A DNA stretch of 6,736 bases from positions 1 to 6,736 of the forward strand of contig JAGVVX010000061.1 in assembly GCA_018304565.1 (NCBI GenBank), given 5' to 3'. Below are positions 1 to 5,060 of this stretch, piece after piece. Positions within the stretch are counted from its first letter, which is position 1. Every line of letters begins with the position of its first letter. The translations under genes and the position numbers were made by a program. Origin of the DNA: Candidatus Aenigmatarchaeota archaeon. GTDB lineage: Archaea > Aenigmatarchaeota > Aenigmatarchaeia > GW2011-AR5. The notes under the pieces are model-generated. The model saw only the letters and a program-made list of their open reading frames with translations. It had not been told where the DNA came from and did not search any database.

Positions 1-6
1 AGGTGT
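1..6 (+). promoter_or_regulatory. Ribosome binding site for the first pilin-like gene
   Basis: The window opens with AGGTG, which matches the archaeal anti-Shine-Dalgarno complement (AGGAGGTGAT). It lies 6 bases ahead of the ATG at 12. This favours the ATG at 12, giving an MKGQ N-terminus, over the in-frame GTG at 3, which lies inside the site itself. Bases upstream of the window could extend the match. Confidence 0.5.
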
Positions 7-11
7 CTATT

Positions 12-455
12 ATGAAAGGCCAGTCAGTGCTTGTAAGCCATGCATTCATCGTAGGCATGAGTGTAATACTTATAATAATCGTGATCGCAACAATGAAAAC
101 GACAATAAACGACAATCGCGATTTTGTGGGCAGAAACGAGATAACGCAGGTCTGCTCCATAATGAAATCCTCGTTTGAAAAGATGCTTCTTGAACAGGTT
201 TACATATCGCCTACAAATACATCCAGCGGCAGGATAACCGTTTCATTGCCGCAAAGAATAGCTGATATGGGCTACAGGACAAGACTTTCTGAAAATGACG
301 TGATAATAGAAACAAACGGCGACGTGTTAATAAATGAAACGTGCAAAATTGGCTTCAATTCAACTTACTCTGGTTCTACAAAAGGAGGCAGGACACTTTT
401 CGAGCTGATACGATATTCAAACGGCACCAGGGAGATAAAGATAGGCAATGTATAG
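12..455 (+). CDS. Pilin-like secreted protein with class III-type signal (MKGQ start)
   Basis: This 147-residue protein begins Met-Lys-Gly-Gln and has one hydrophobic helix at about residues 8-27. The rest is a polar, extracellular-looking domain. Lys-Gly followed by a hydrophobic helix is the usual site for archaeal prepilin peptidase, so it is read as a prepilin-like protein anchored in or assembled at the membrane. Two cysteines (48 and 111) could form a disulfide, and four N-X-S/T sequons (69, 108, 116, 137) suggest surface exposure. The helix lacks the S-P-x-I-A pattern of the major pilins further on, so a minor or accessory role is more likely; this is inference. The ATG at 12 is chosen because of the AGGTG at 1-5. 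An in-frame GTG at 3 would add only three residues. The gene overlaps the next start by 8 bases, which indicates co-transcription and probable translational coupling. No specific named family was recognised. Confidence 0.75.
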   Translation: MKGQSVLVSHAFIVGMSVILIIIVIATMKTTINDNRDFVGRNEITQVCSIMKSSFEKMLLEQVYISPTNTSSGRITVSLPQRIADMGYRTRLSENDVIIETNGDVLINETCKIGFNSTYSGSTKGGRTLFELIRYSNGTREIKIGNV

Positions 456-1689
456 AAAAAATAAAGGGAAAGGAGTCATTCAGCTGGATTTCATGATAAG
501 CATCGGAATATTTTTCGTCGTATTTTCCTTCATCATTCTGGGCGTCACATCTTATCTCACCAACGTCAAAGACACAATAGATATAGTAACACTGCGCACG
601 GAGGCTTTTTCTTTGCTGCGTTCGGCAGAAACAGATTTTTCGCCTTCAGGATGGAACGGCACCGGCAACATAAGCAGGATAGGCCTTGCGACAACCGTGA
701 AAAGATTCAGGATTTATGTCAATAACAGCAAGCCTTTCTACATAAACCAGAGCCTGAATGTCACGGACCTGGGCTCTGAAATAATCAGGCTCAATATGTC
801 CGAGTTAGGTTTCCAGCGGCATGATTTCAATTCCACTGTTATTTACGATTCTGCAAATGCATCAGTGCCTTACCAGCGGGATGGTGACAACATCTCTCTC
901 GCCGCAAGCGTGAACTCGCTTGCTGTGGTATATTTCACCGTATACATAGATGACGACAGCAATTTTACAGGCGCAAGCTCGAGTATTTCCGGCAGCGATA
1001 TACTGAATGAGCTTGTCACAGCGCCTGAAAAAATAGAGGCTCTGCAGTACAATAAAATCCACAGGCTCAGCATATCCAGCTATTCAAATGTGAAAAATTC
1101 GACGCAGATAAGGAGCGATTTCAACATGCTTCTTACAGACACTTTGACTAACACAGCATTTATGAATTACGGCGATATAGTAGCGAGAAGCTCTAATGTC
1201 GTTTCACTCGAGAGACTGGTTCTTTTCCAGAACTCAACAGGCGGAATAAGAAGGGGCAAGCTTCTGGGAAAACAAAAGAAAAATGAGAAAGAGATGATGA
1301 ATATGAAAGGATATGTTTACACGCTTGAAATTGTTATTGGCATGATACTGATGCTTGTAACCTTTGTCTCCCTCTTCTCCAACCCGCCAAGCAAACCGGA
1401 AATAGAAGTGACCATAATCAAGCAGTCTGGTTTCAATTCACTGGACTTTATCAACAGGGAAGGGCTTTTGCGCGAGCTTGTCCAGAATAATTCGGAAGCG
1501 GAACTAGAATCAAGACTCTCAGCACTGCTTTCAAAATCTATAAAACCTGAGGTCGAGATATGCGCGGAAACCTGCGGAACAACCGGCGTATCCACAACAG
1601 GAAACGTGATAACCCTTGACTATTATGTGTCCGCATTCAATGAAAACTATATGGGCAGGAGGGTAAAGCTGTGGCTTTGGAGAAAGTAA
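448..1689 (+). CDS. Large pilin-like protein with two prepilin-type segments in one frame
   Basis: The frame encodes 413 residues. The N-terminus has Lys-Gly-Lys-Gly (residues 6-9) followed by a helix at about 10-36 with Asp14 at position +5 after the glycine, as in prepilins. A long extracellular-type domain follows to about residue 270, rich in N-X-S/T sequons (NGT, NIS, NQS, NFT, NST and others). A charged Lys/Glu-rich linker then leads to a second Met-Lys-Gly at residue 286 and a second hydrophobic helix (about 290-310). The last 100 residues form a small domain with two cysteines in CAETC. The layout looks like two neighbouring pilin-like genes joined in frame. The DNA also allows an internal start at 1303, with GAGATGAT four bases before it. 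The gene overlaps its upstream neighbour by 8 bases. The exact role is unknown; a filament-associated surface protein is the best guess. Confidence 0.7.
   Translation: MYRKNKGKGVIQLDFMISIGIFFVVFSFIILGVTSYLTNVKDTIDIVTLRTEAFSLLRSAETDFSPSGWNGTGNISRIGLATTVKRFRIYVNNSKPFYINQSLNVTDLGSEIIRLNMSELGFQRHDFNSTVIYDSANASVPYQRDGDNISLAASVNSLAVVYFTVYIDDDSNFTGASSSISGSDILNELVTAPEKIEALQYNKIHRLSISSYSNVKNSTQIRSDFNMLLTDTLTNTAFMNYGDIVARSSNVVSLERLVLFQNSTGGIRRGKLLGKQKKNEKEMMNMKGYVYTLEIVIGMILMLVTFVSLFSNPPSKPEIEVTIIKQSGFNSLDFINREGLLRELVQNNSEAELESRLSALLSKSIKPEVEICAETCGTTGVSTTGNVITLDYYVSAFNENYMGRRVKLWLWRK
1291..1305 (+). promoter_or_regulatory. Possible internal ribosome binding site and start (ATG at 1303)
   Basis: GAGATGAT at 1291-1298 matches seven of eight bases of GAGGTGAT and sits four bases before the in-frame ATG at 1303. 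Starting there would give a separate 128-residue protein beginning Met-Lys-Gly-Tyr, with its own helix. Earlier in-frame ATGs at 1294 and 1297 are possible too. Whether it is used cannot be decided from sequence. Confidence 0.3.
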
Positions 1690-1713
1690 AGGCCGATACC
1701 TTGGGAGGTCTTG

Positions 1714-1732
1714 GGAGAAGCTTCGCTTCTCC
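1714..1732. repeat. Triloop hairpin, family copy 1 (loop TTC)
   Basis: GGAGAAGC, loop TTC, GCTTCTCC: a perfect 8-base stem. The flanks TCTTG (1709-1713) and GAGGT (1733-1737) are shared, apart from one base, with the copy at 3254-3272. It lies between the stop of the two-segment gene (1689) and the MKGQ start at 1764. Confidence 0.75.
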
Positions 1733-1763
1733 GAGGTGCCAAAGAATCTCCGATCCCCGGCCC

Positions 1764-2390
1764 ATGAAAGGCCAGATGTTCCTTCTTGCTTCAGTCATCA
1801 TAGTGCTTGGCCTGATTTCCATTGGCAACCTGCTCGGCATATACAAGACAGTCGAGGAAACCAGACTGCAGGAATCATTGATGCTTGACAAGCAACTCAG
1901 GAACATAAAGGCCGAATACGAATCAATTGCCGCAGCTGCAAGGCTCGGCAATGATGTTAACGGCAGCGCAATAAGGTATCTGTCAAACTTCTCCGGTCTG
2001 TTGCGGAATACAGCGGATGTTGAGGTTTTCTATGTATTTGCTTACTTCAATGCCAGCGACAAAAATTATTCGTTGACAATAGGGAACTACCTTAAAGACA
2101 GCATAAATGTCACAGTAAACGCCAGCAGTTCTGATCCAGCAGGCATTTTCATAGGCGTGATTGACGACAGGAAGAATGAAACAAGAACTTCAGCTCATAC
2201 CATTACCTCATCCCCACTGTCTGGCACTGTGCTAGTGAACGTTACTTATACGATAAAGGGCTCAAATGTCATGGAAGCGGTTCCTGTCACAATATCCAAC
2301 AGAAACTACCTTATTCTGCTTTACGATATAAAAGTCAAGGAGGGCAATGATTTCGTAAGTGTAAAAGATACTTACAATGTAACTTGGTAA
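1764..2390 (+). CDS. Pilin-like glycoprotein candidate (MKGQ start)
   Basis: This 208-residue protein starts Met-Lys-Gly-Gln-Met-Phe and has a hydrophobic helix at about residues 5-26. A predicted helical segment with many charged residues (about 29-62) follows, then a beta-rich domain ending in Trp. There are no cysteines. Nine N-X-S/T sequons (66, 75, 96, 101, 115, 119, 138, 159, 205) make it one of the most sequon-rich proteins here, consistent with a glycosylated surface protein. The start is uncertain. ATG 1764 gives the prepilin-type N-terminus but has no clear ribosome binding site. An in-frame GTG at 1671 has a strong AGGAGGG seven bases upstream, but it would add 31 residues partly encoded by the hairpin at 1714-1732 and would overlap the previous gene by 19 bases. 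The MKGQ start is preferred because it matches the first gene of the window. Likely a minor or accessory filament protein; function is inferred from N-terminus and context only. Confidence 0.72.
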   Translation: MKGQMFLLASVIIVLGLISIGNLLGIYKTVEETRLQESLMLDKQLRNIKAEYESIAAAARLGNDVNGSAIRYLSNFSGLLRNTADVEVFYVFAYFNASDKNYSLTIGNYLKDSINVTVNASSSDPAGIFIGVIDDRKNETRTSAHTITSSPLSGTVLVNVTYTIKGSNVMEAVPVTISNRNYLILLYDIKVKEGNDFVSVKDTYNVTW

Positions 2391-2391
2391 G

Positions 2392-2416
2392 AGGAAGACA
2401 ACTTCGTTTTCTTCCT
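2392..2416. repeat. Triloop hairpin just after a stop codon
   Basis: AGGAAGACAAC (2392-2402), loop TTC (2403-2405), GTTTTCTTCCT (2406-2416). The stem is 11 base pairs with one C/T mismatch. It begins two bases after the stop codon ending at 2390, so it may mark the 3' end of that gene. The TTC loop is the same as in the copy at 1714-1732, though the stem sequence differs. Confidence 0.6.
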
Positions 2417-2507
2417 TCTATCCATCTTTCATGGAAAAGAAAAGCAATTATAATAAAAATAAAGAAAAGAATTGGTCTTTTATGTTTTCTTTTGGGACAT
2501 ACAAAGA

Positions 2508-2531
2508 CTTTTTCTTTTTGAAAAGAAAAAG
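2508..2531 (+). promoter_or_regulatory. Hairpin covering the ribosome binding site of the gene at 2540
   Basis: CTTTTTCTTTT (2508-2518) pairs perfectly with AAAAGAAAAAG (2521-2531) around a very short loop. The 3' arm includes most of the AAAAAGGA that would serve as ribosome binding site six bases before ATG 2540. Such an arrangement could limit translation until the hairpin opens. Regulation is inferred; only the complementarity is seen. Confidence 0.4.
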
Positions 2532-2539
2532 GATTTGTC

Positions 2540-3238
2540 ATGGAGCAATTGCTTACGGTGATGATACTGACGGCGGTCATAATAACTGCGATAGGACTGG
2601 TTGTCAGCGTCAGCAACCCTTTGATCGAGTCGTCAAAGGAAACTGCCTCGATGAGAGATGCGGAATACCTCATAAAGCTGATAGATGACAGCGTAAGAGA
2701 GGTTGTAAAGGAAGGCACAAACTCAAGGAGAATGTTAAATATACGGTCGGCGGGCGAGGTTGAGACACTGCCGGAAGAGGATGCAATCCAGATCGGCTTT
2801 TCTTCGAGAGCGGGGCTTGCCGATTATCTTACAAGACTCCTAAAAGGGAATATTCTCTTTATCGCAGGCAACGACGTTAGCTGCTCAAACCTGACAAACA
2901 TCACAATGGAAAACACCTTCATAAATGTCACTTTCAAAAAGACCCAGAGAACATCGCCTTTGGCCCAGATAAATACAACAGAAAATATTGTCTCTATGCA
3001 CGAGAAGACCGGAAACACGCGCGTCAGTTTTGTCAACAGCAGCATAATCATAAACGACAACCAGTCCACATCCAGAGGCACAGGCTATAGCGAACTGCTG
3101 CGATCCGGAAAGAGCATGCCTTCTTGCACAACTCATTTCTTTGTCAACAATTCGGCTATAGAGTATGATATTTACTATACGCTTTATGCAGGCGCTGATT
3201 TCCTGACCATTGACGTCAGAAGTGTGCTGGAAAGATGA
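2540..3238 (+). CDS. Membrane-anchored pilin-like protein without a Lys-Gly signal
   Basis: The 232-residue protein starts Met-Glu-Gln-Leu-Leu and has a hydrophobic helix at about residues 4-24. A conserved-looking segment follows (around 36-62: MRDAEYLIKLIDDSVREVVKEG), then a beta-rich domain with cysteines at 115 and 196. Seven N-X-S/T sequons fall between residues 117 and 205. Unlike its neighbours it has no Lys-Gly or Arg-Gly before the helix, so it may be anchored by an uncleaved N-terminus or processed differently. The start is supported by AAAAAGGA (2526-2533) six bases upstream. It ends the group of four dissimilar surface proteins and precedes the promoter of the first SPxIA-type pilin. 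It is probably an accessory filament or surface protein; no named family is assigned. Confidence 0.72.
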   Translation: MEQLLTVMILTAVIITAIGLVVSVSNPLIESSKETASMRDAEYLIKLIDDSVREVVKEGTNSRRMLNIRSAGEVETLPEEDAIQIGFSSRAGLADYLTRLLKGNILFIAGNDVSCSNLTNITMENTFINVTFKKTQRTSPLAQINTTENIVSMHEKTGNTRVSFVNSSIIINDNQSTSRGTGYSELLRSGKSMPSCTTHFFVNNSAIEYDIYYTLYAGADFLTIDVRSVLER

Positions 3239-3246
3239 AAGTCTGT

Positions 3247-3278
3247 AATCTTGGGAGAAGCGAAGCTTCTCCGAGATT
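3247..3278. repeat. Triloop hairpin, family copy 2 (loop GAA)
   Basis: The core is GGAGAAGC-GAA-GCTTCTCC (3254-3272), extended by AATCT (3247-3251) pairing with AGATT (3274-3278) across a small internal loop. The core is the exact reverse complement of the core at 1714-1732, while the flanking TCTTG and GAG keep the same orientation. It starts nine bases after the stop at 3238 and ends before the TATA box at 3293. It could act as a transcript end for the upstream gene, although no clear T-run follows. Confidence 0.75.
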
Positions 3279-3292
3279 TAGCGAAAAAATTA

Positions 3293-3300
3293 TTTATATA
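3293..3300 (+). promoter_or_regulatory. TATA box for the pilin at 3329
   Basis: TTTATATA, preceded by the purine-rich GCGAAAAAA (possible BRE). Its centre lies about 32 bases before ATG 3329. This predicts a transcript starting only a few bases upstream of the start codon, a nearly leaderless message. Confidence 0.7.
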
Positions 3301-3328
3301 GCCTGAAACAAGTAAATACAGTGATTTG

Positions 3329-3763
3329 ATGAAAGGCATTTCGCCTTTGATTGCAACAGTTATACTTATTGCATTGACCATGGCAATAGCAGGCATTATG
3401 GCGGCATTTGCGACCCAAATTACTTCTTCCAAGATCACTGACTCGCAGGCCAAGGCCAACTGCTTGGGCACTATAGACCTGAGTTCTATAAACTTTGCCA
3501 ATACAACAATAAGCGTCAAAGTCACGAACCAGAATGACAAGCAGAACCTTACGGGACTCGTGTCTGACATAGAATACGGCGACCCACAGAAAAGCAAAGG
3601 GCAAACAAACATCCAGATGAAAAACTACAATTTCTCCGACCCTCTCAAGCCTTCGACAAGTGACTGGTTTATCTATAACACGGCAGACACTACGACACCA
3701 AAAAGCATCTTCGTTTTTGCAACGAGCTGCGGCCGCGAATTCGGCACCAGGTTAATTCTATAA
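3329..3763 (+). CDS. Archaeal type IV pilin, MKGISPLIA type
   Basis: The N-terminus Met-Lys-Gly-Ile-Ser-Pro-Leu-Ile-Ala, followed by a helix to about residue 29, is the textbook archaeal pilin pattern. The prepilin peptidase would cut after Gly3, and the helix would form the filament core. The 144-residue length is normal for such pilins. After the helix comes a beta-type globular domain with two cysteines (45 and 134) and sequons at 58, 73 and 101. ATG 3329 is chosen over the in-frame TTG directly before it. The gene has its own TATA box and is separated from the previous gene, so it is probably transcribed independently. It lacks the C-terminal C-x11-C-x11-C module of the four later paralogs and is more distant from them. 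Its last 40 bases contain a contiguous NotI-EcoRI-like string (3729-3742), so the extreme C-terminus deserves checking. Confidence 0.88.
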   Translation: MKGISPLIATVILIALTMAIAGIMAAFATQITSSKITDSQAKANCLGTIDLSSINFANTTISVKVTNQNDKQNLTGLVSDIEYGDPQKSKGQTNIQMKNYNFSDPLKPSTSDWFIYNTADTTTPKSIFVFATSCGREFGTRLIL

Positions 3764-3803
3764 ATAGACACCCTAATCAGAACCCATAAATTAGATTTAT
3801 TTA

Positions 3804-3815
3804 ATCGGTTCCGAT
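3804..3815. repeat. Short inverted repeat ATCGG-TT-CCGAT
   Basis: A perfect 5-base palindrome with a 2-base centre directly after an A/T-rich, TATA-like stretch (3795-3803). The position and symmetry resemble an operator site, but it could equally be the first of the hairpins that follow. Confidence 0.35.
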
Positions 3816-3818
3816 ACA

Positions 3819-3841
3819 ACATGGAATCAAAGATTCCATGT
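3819..3841. repeat. Perfect 10-base triloop hairpin
   Basis: ACATGGAATC (3819-3828), loop AAA, GATTCCATGT (3832-3841). It has the same 3-base-loop architecture as the other hairpins but a longer stem and unrelated sequence. It abuts the next hairpin at 3842 with no gap, so the two could stack. Confidence 0.75.
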
Positions 3842-3870
3842 GTACACAAAAACCAATGTTTTTGTTGTAC
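3842..3870. repeat. 12-base-pair hairpin with CAAT loop
   Basis: GTACA and CAAAAAC (3842-3853) pair with GTTTTTG and TGTAC (3858-3870), with one unpaired T at 3865 and a CAAT tetraloop. The T5 run inside the 3' arm could help end transcription of the upstream pilin gene. Confidence 0.65.
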
Positions 3871-3920
3871 CTCCGTTCTAGTCGGTTTTTATGACTTCCG
3901 TTGTAGTCTCGCAATATCTG

Positions 3921-4019
3921 CAGAAAGCAGAGCTTTCTGAAATTCTCGAAATCCAAAGGATTTCGGAATCTCGGAGAAACTCCGTTTCTCCGAAGATCTC
4001 GAAGAAGTTTCACTTCTTC
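3921..4019. repeat. Tandem array of four 8-3-8 hairpins, period 26-28 bases
   Basis: Four perfect stems with 3-base loops begin at 3921 (CAGAAAGC, loop AGA), 3947 (CGAAATCC, loop AAA), 3973 (GGAGAAAC, loop TCC) and 4001 (GAAGAAGT, loop TTC). The starts are 26, 26 and 28 bases apart. The last three are preceded by AT(T)CTCG and followed by GAAT, GAAGAT or CAAGA, so flanks as well as architecture are shared. Read on the - strand, the last two belong to the same family as the copies at 1714 and 3254. The array ends 10 bases before the TATA box of the pilin at 4061. Confidence 0.75.
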
Positions 4020-4029
4020 CAAGAGAAAG

Positions 4030-4038
4030 AATAAATAT
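4030..4038 (+). promoter_or_regulatory. TATA box for the pilin at 4061
   Basis: AATAAATAT preceded by purine-rich AAGAGAAAG. Its centre is about 27 bases before ATG 4061, the spacing expected for a leaderless archaeal message. There is no ribosome binding site before this start, which fits. Confidence 0.6.
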
Positions 4039-4060
4039 CTGGAAACCTATCAGATTACTT

Positions 4061-4558
4061 ATGTACAAGGGCGTAAGCATGATGATTTCTGCTGTTCTGC
4101 TTGTAGGCCTGGCGCTGACATTGGGGCTTATTACATCTGATTTCGTCTCGAAATTATCAAAAGAGCGGACACAGCAAATCACCAATATTACCAAAGAGAA
4201 ACTTAATTGCCAGTTCGCAAACCTCTACATAAGGAACGTGAGCTTTGACTGCAACAACAACTGCTCGTCCGGAATAAGCCATAGGTTGAACGTTACTGTT
4301 GTCAATTCAGGCACAAAGGATGTAATGATAGACAGCCTGTATCTGAGAAACACAACGGGTGCCCTGTTCACTTTCACCACAAATGGCGTCATACAACTGA
4401 ATGCAAGCGAGGTGCTGACGATATCGAATACCAGCAGTTCATCTTGTCATGAAATAAACAGGACGATAGACAGGGCTATCGTAAGCAGCACAAACTGTCC
4501 TGAAACGGCCTTTGACTCCATGCCTGGCAGCGATGTTGCATTCTTGAGATGCGGCTAA
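4061..4558 (+). CDS. Archaeal type IV pilin with six cysteines
   Basis: This 165-residue pilin starts Met-Tyr-Lys-Gly-Val-Ser-Met-Met-Ile-Ser. Cleavage is expected after Gly4, and the core helix spans about residues 5-26. It has cysteines at 50, 64, 68, 129, 146 and 164, more than any neighbour, and ends Arg-Cys-Gly. The penultimate cysteine resembles that of the pilin at 4611, though the C-x11-C-x11-C spacing is absent. Eight N-X-S/T sequons (42, 59, 67, 77, 97, 114, 123, 133) suggest heavy glycosylation. The segment LNVTVVNSGTKDVMIDSLYL corresponds to the TVRNTGQ...IISAQLL segment of the later paralogs, so it is a divergent relative of them. It has its own TATA box directly downstream of the hairpin array and is probably leaderless. 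It is likely an alternative or minor subunit of the same filament type. Confidence 0.85.
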   Translation: MYKGVSMMISAVLLVGLALTLGLITSDFVSKLSKERTQQITNITKEKLNCQFANLYIRNVSFDCNNNCSSGISHRLNVTVVNSGTKDVMIDSLYLRNTTGALFTFTTNGVIQLNASEVLTISNTSSSSCHEINRTIDRAIVSSTNCPETAFDSMPGSDVAFLRCG

Positions 4559-4578
4559 TTCCAACTTTTGCTGTTAAT

Positions 4579-4586
4579 TTTATATA
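4579..4586 (+). promoter_or_regulatory. TATA box for the pilin pair at 4611 and 5057
   Basis: TTTATATA centred about 28 bases before ATG 4611, preceded by GTTAAT. The spacing implies leaderless transcription. No ribosome binding site is present before 4611. Confidence 0.7.
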
Positions 4587-4610
4587 GCACGCCCGACAAA
4601 GATATTTCTT

Positions 4611-5060
4611 ATGAAAGGCGTCTCGCCGATGATTGCGGTTGTTTTGCTTATAGCCATAACTGTCCTGCTGTCAGGAGTAATCTTTGGCTGGATAAAACTC
4701 TTTTCTTTTACAGAGACCGAAAAGATATCGAACCGGACAGAAGGGCTGACAAGCTGCTCCGGCTCGGCAATAAATATAGACGACGTCTATCTAGACTTCG
4801 GTGCAAACAAAAGCCGCGCGACAGTCAGGAACACAGGCCAGCTTACGGAGAGAATAATTTCTGCCCAGCTGCTGAACACAAACGGGATTAACGCAACAGC
4901 GCTGGGCAACCAGACAGTGACAATAGCCCGCGGAGAGGTAAAGATCATAGAGTTCTCCCTGAACGGCACGATAAGCAATTGTGCCAACTTCTCCCAGGTA
5001 AAGGTCTCGACAATCTGTTCGAACGGCGTGTACAAGAAAACGCCAACCAACTGCGGATGA
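4611..5060 (+). CDS. Archaeal type IV pilin, MKGVSPMIA type, with C-terminal cysteine module
   Basis: This 149-residue pilin has the classic N-terminus Met-Lys-Gly-Val-Ser-Pro-Met-Ile-Ala and a core helix at about residues 4-27. Cleavage is expected after Gly3. The head domain carries cysteines at 49, 124, 136 and 148; the last three are exactly 12 residues apart and the protein ends Asn-Cys-Gly. The segments INIDDVYLDF and TVRNTGQLTERIISAQLLNT recur in the next three genes. Six sequons occur at 41, 66, 94, 100, 118 and 126, and five of them align with sequons in the next paralog. The stop codon overlaps the start of the next gene, so the two are translationally coupled and probably made in a fixed ratio. 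It is likely a major or co-major pilin. It could be called an archaellin-like protein, but no archaellum genes are in view. Confidence 0.88.
   Translation: MKGVSPMIAVVLLIAITVLLSGVIFGWIKLFSFTETEKISNRTEGLTSCSGSAINIDDVYLDFGANKSRATVRNTGQLTERIISAQLLNTNGINATALGNQTVTIARGEVKIIEFSLNGTISNCANFSQVKVSTICSNGVYKKTPTNCG

Larger units (their letters stand above)
2391..2539 (+). other. A/T-rich spacer with alternating purine and pyrimidine tracts
   Basis: This 149-base spacer has no convincing gene. It contains a triloop hairpin (2392-2416), a short hairpin TCCAT/ATGGA (2421-2435), a TATA-like run near 2446-2458, and several complementary tracts. The purine tracts AAAAGAAAA-like are at 2435-2444, 2461-2468 and 2521-2531. 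The pyrimidine tracts TTTTCTTTT and CTTTTTCTTTT are at 2485-2493 and 2508-2518. These can pair in more than one way ahead of the start at 2540. Confidence 0.55.
3764..4029. other. Hairpin-rich intergenic region
   Basis: The roughly 300-base gap between the pilins at 3329 and 4061 has no convincing gene. It starts with TATA-like TATAAATA (3759-3766, across the previous stop) and a second A/T-rich box at 3795-3803. Seven inverted repeats then follow closely, at 3804-3815, 3819-3841, 3842-3870, 3921-3939, 3947-3965, 3968-3997 and 4001-4019. The TATA box of the next pilin follows at once. The two boxes could start a structured noncoding RNA, or the hairpins could form the 3' end of the upstream message. 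Confidence 0.65.

Noticed and set aside
3821..3940. Small cysteine-rich frame of 39 codons (starts MESKIPC, five cysteines), with an A/T-rich box about 20-25 bases upstream
   Set aside because: It runs through three hairpins whose palindromy explains its composition. It has no ribosome binding site and no resemblance to a known protein. Kept only as a weak possibility.
3921..4019. CRISPR array
   Set aside because: The units are hairpins with only short shared flanks and variable stems. There are no identical repeats with unique spacers, and no cas genes are visible.
3801..4194. Frames on the - strand of 73 and 101 codons
   Set aside because: They cross the hairpin array, the TATA box and the 5' end of the pilin at 4061, with no ribosome binding site and no recognisable protein features.
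4568..4891. Alternative + strand frame of 107 codons overlapping the pilin at 4611
   Set aside because: It is out of frame with a clear pilin, starts at no signal, and has a highly charged, unstructured-looking translation.
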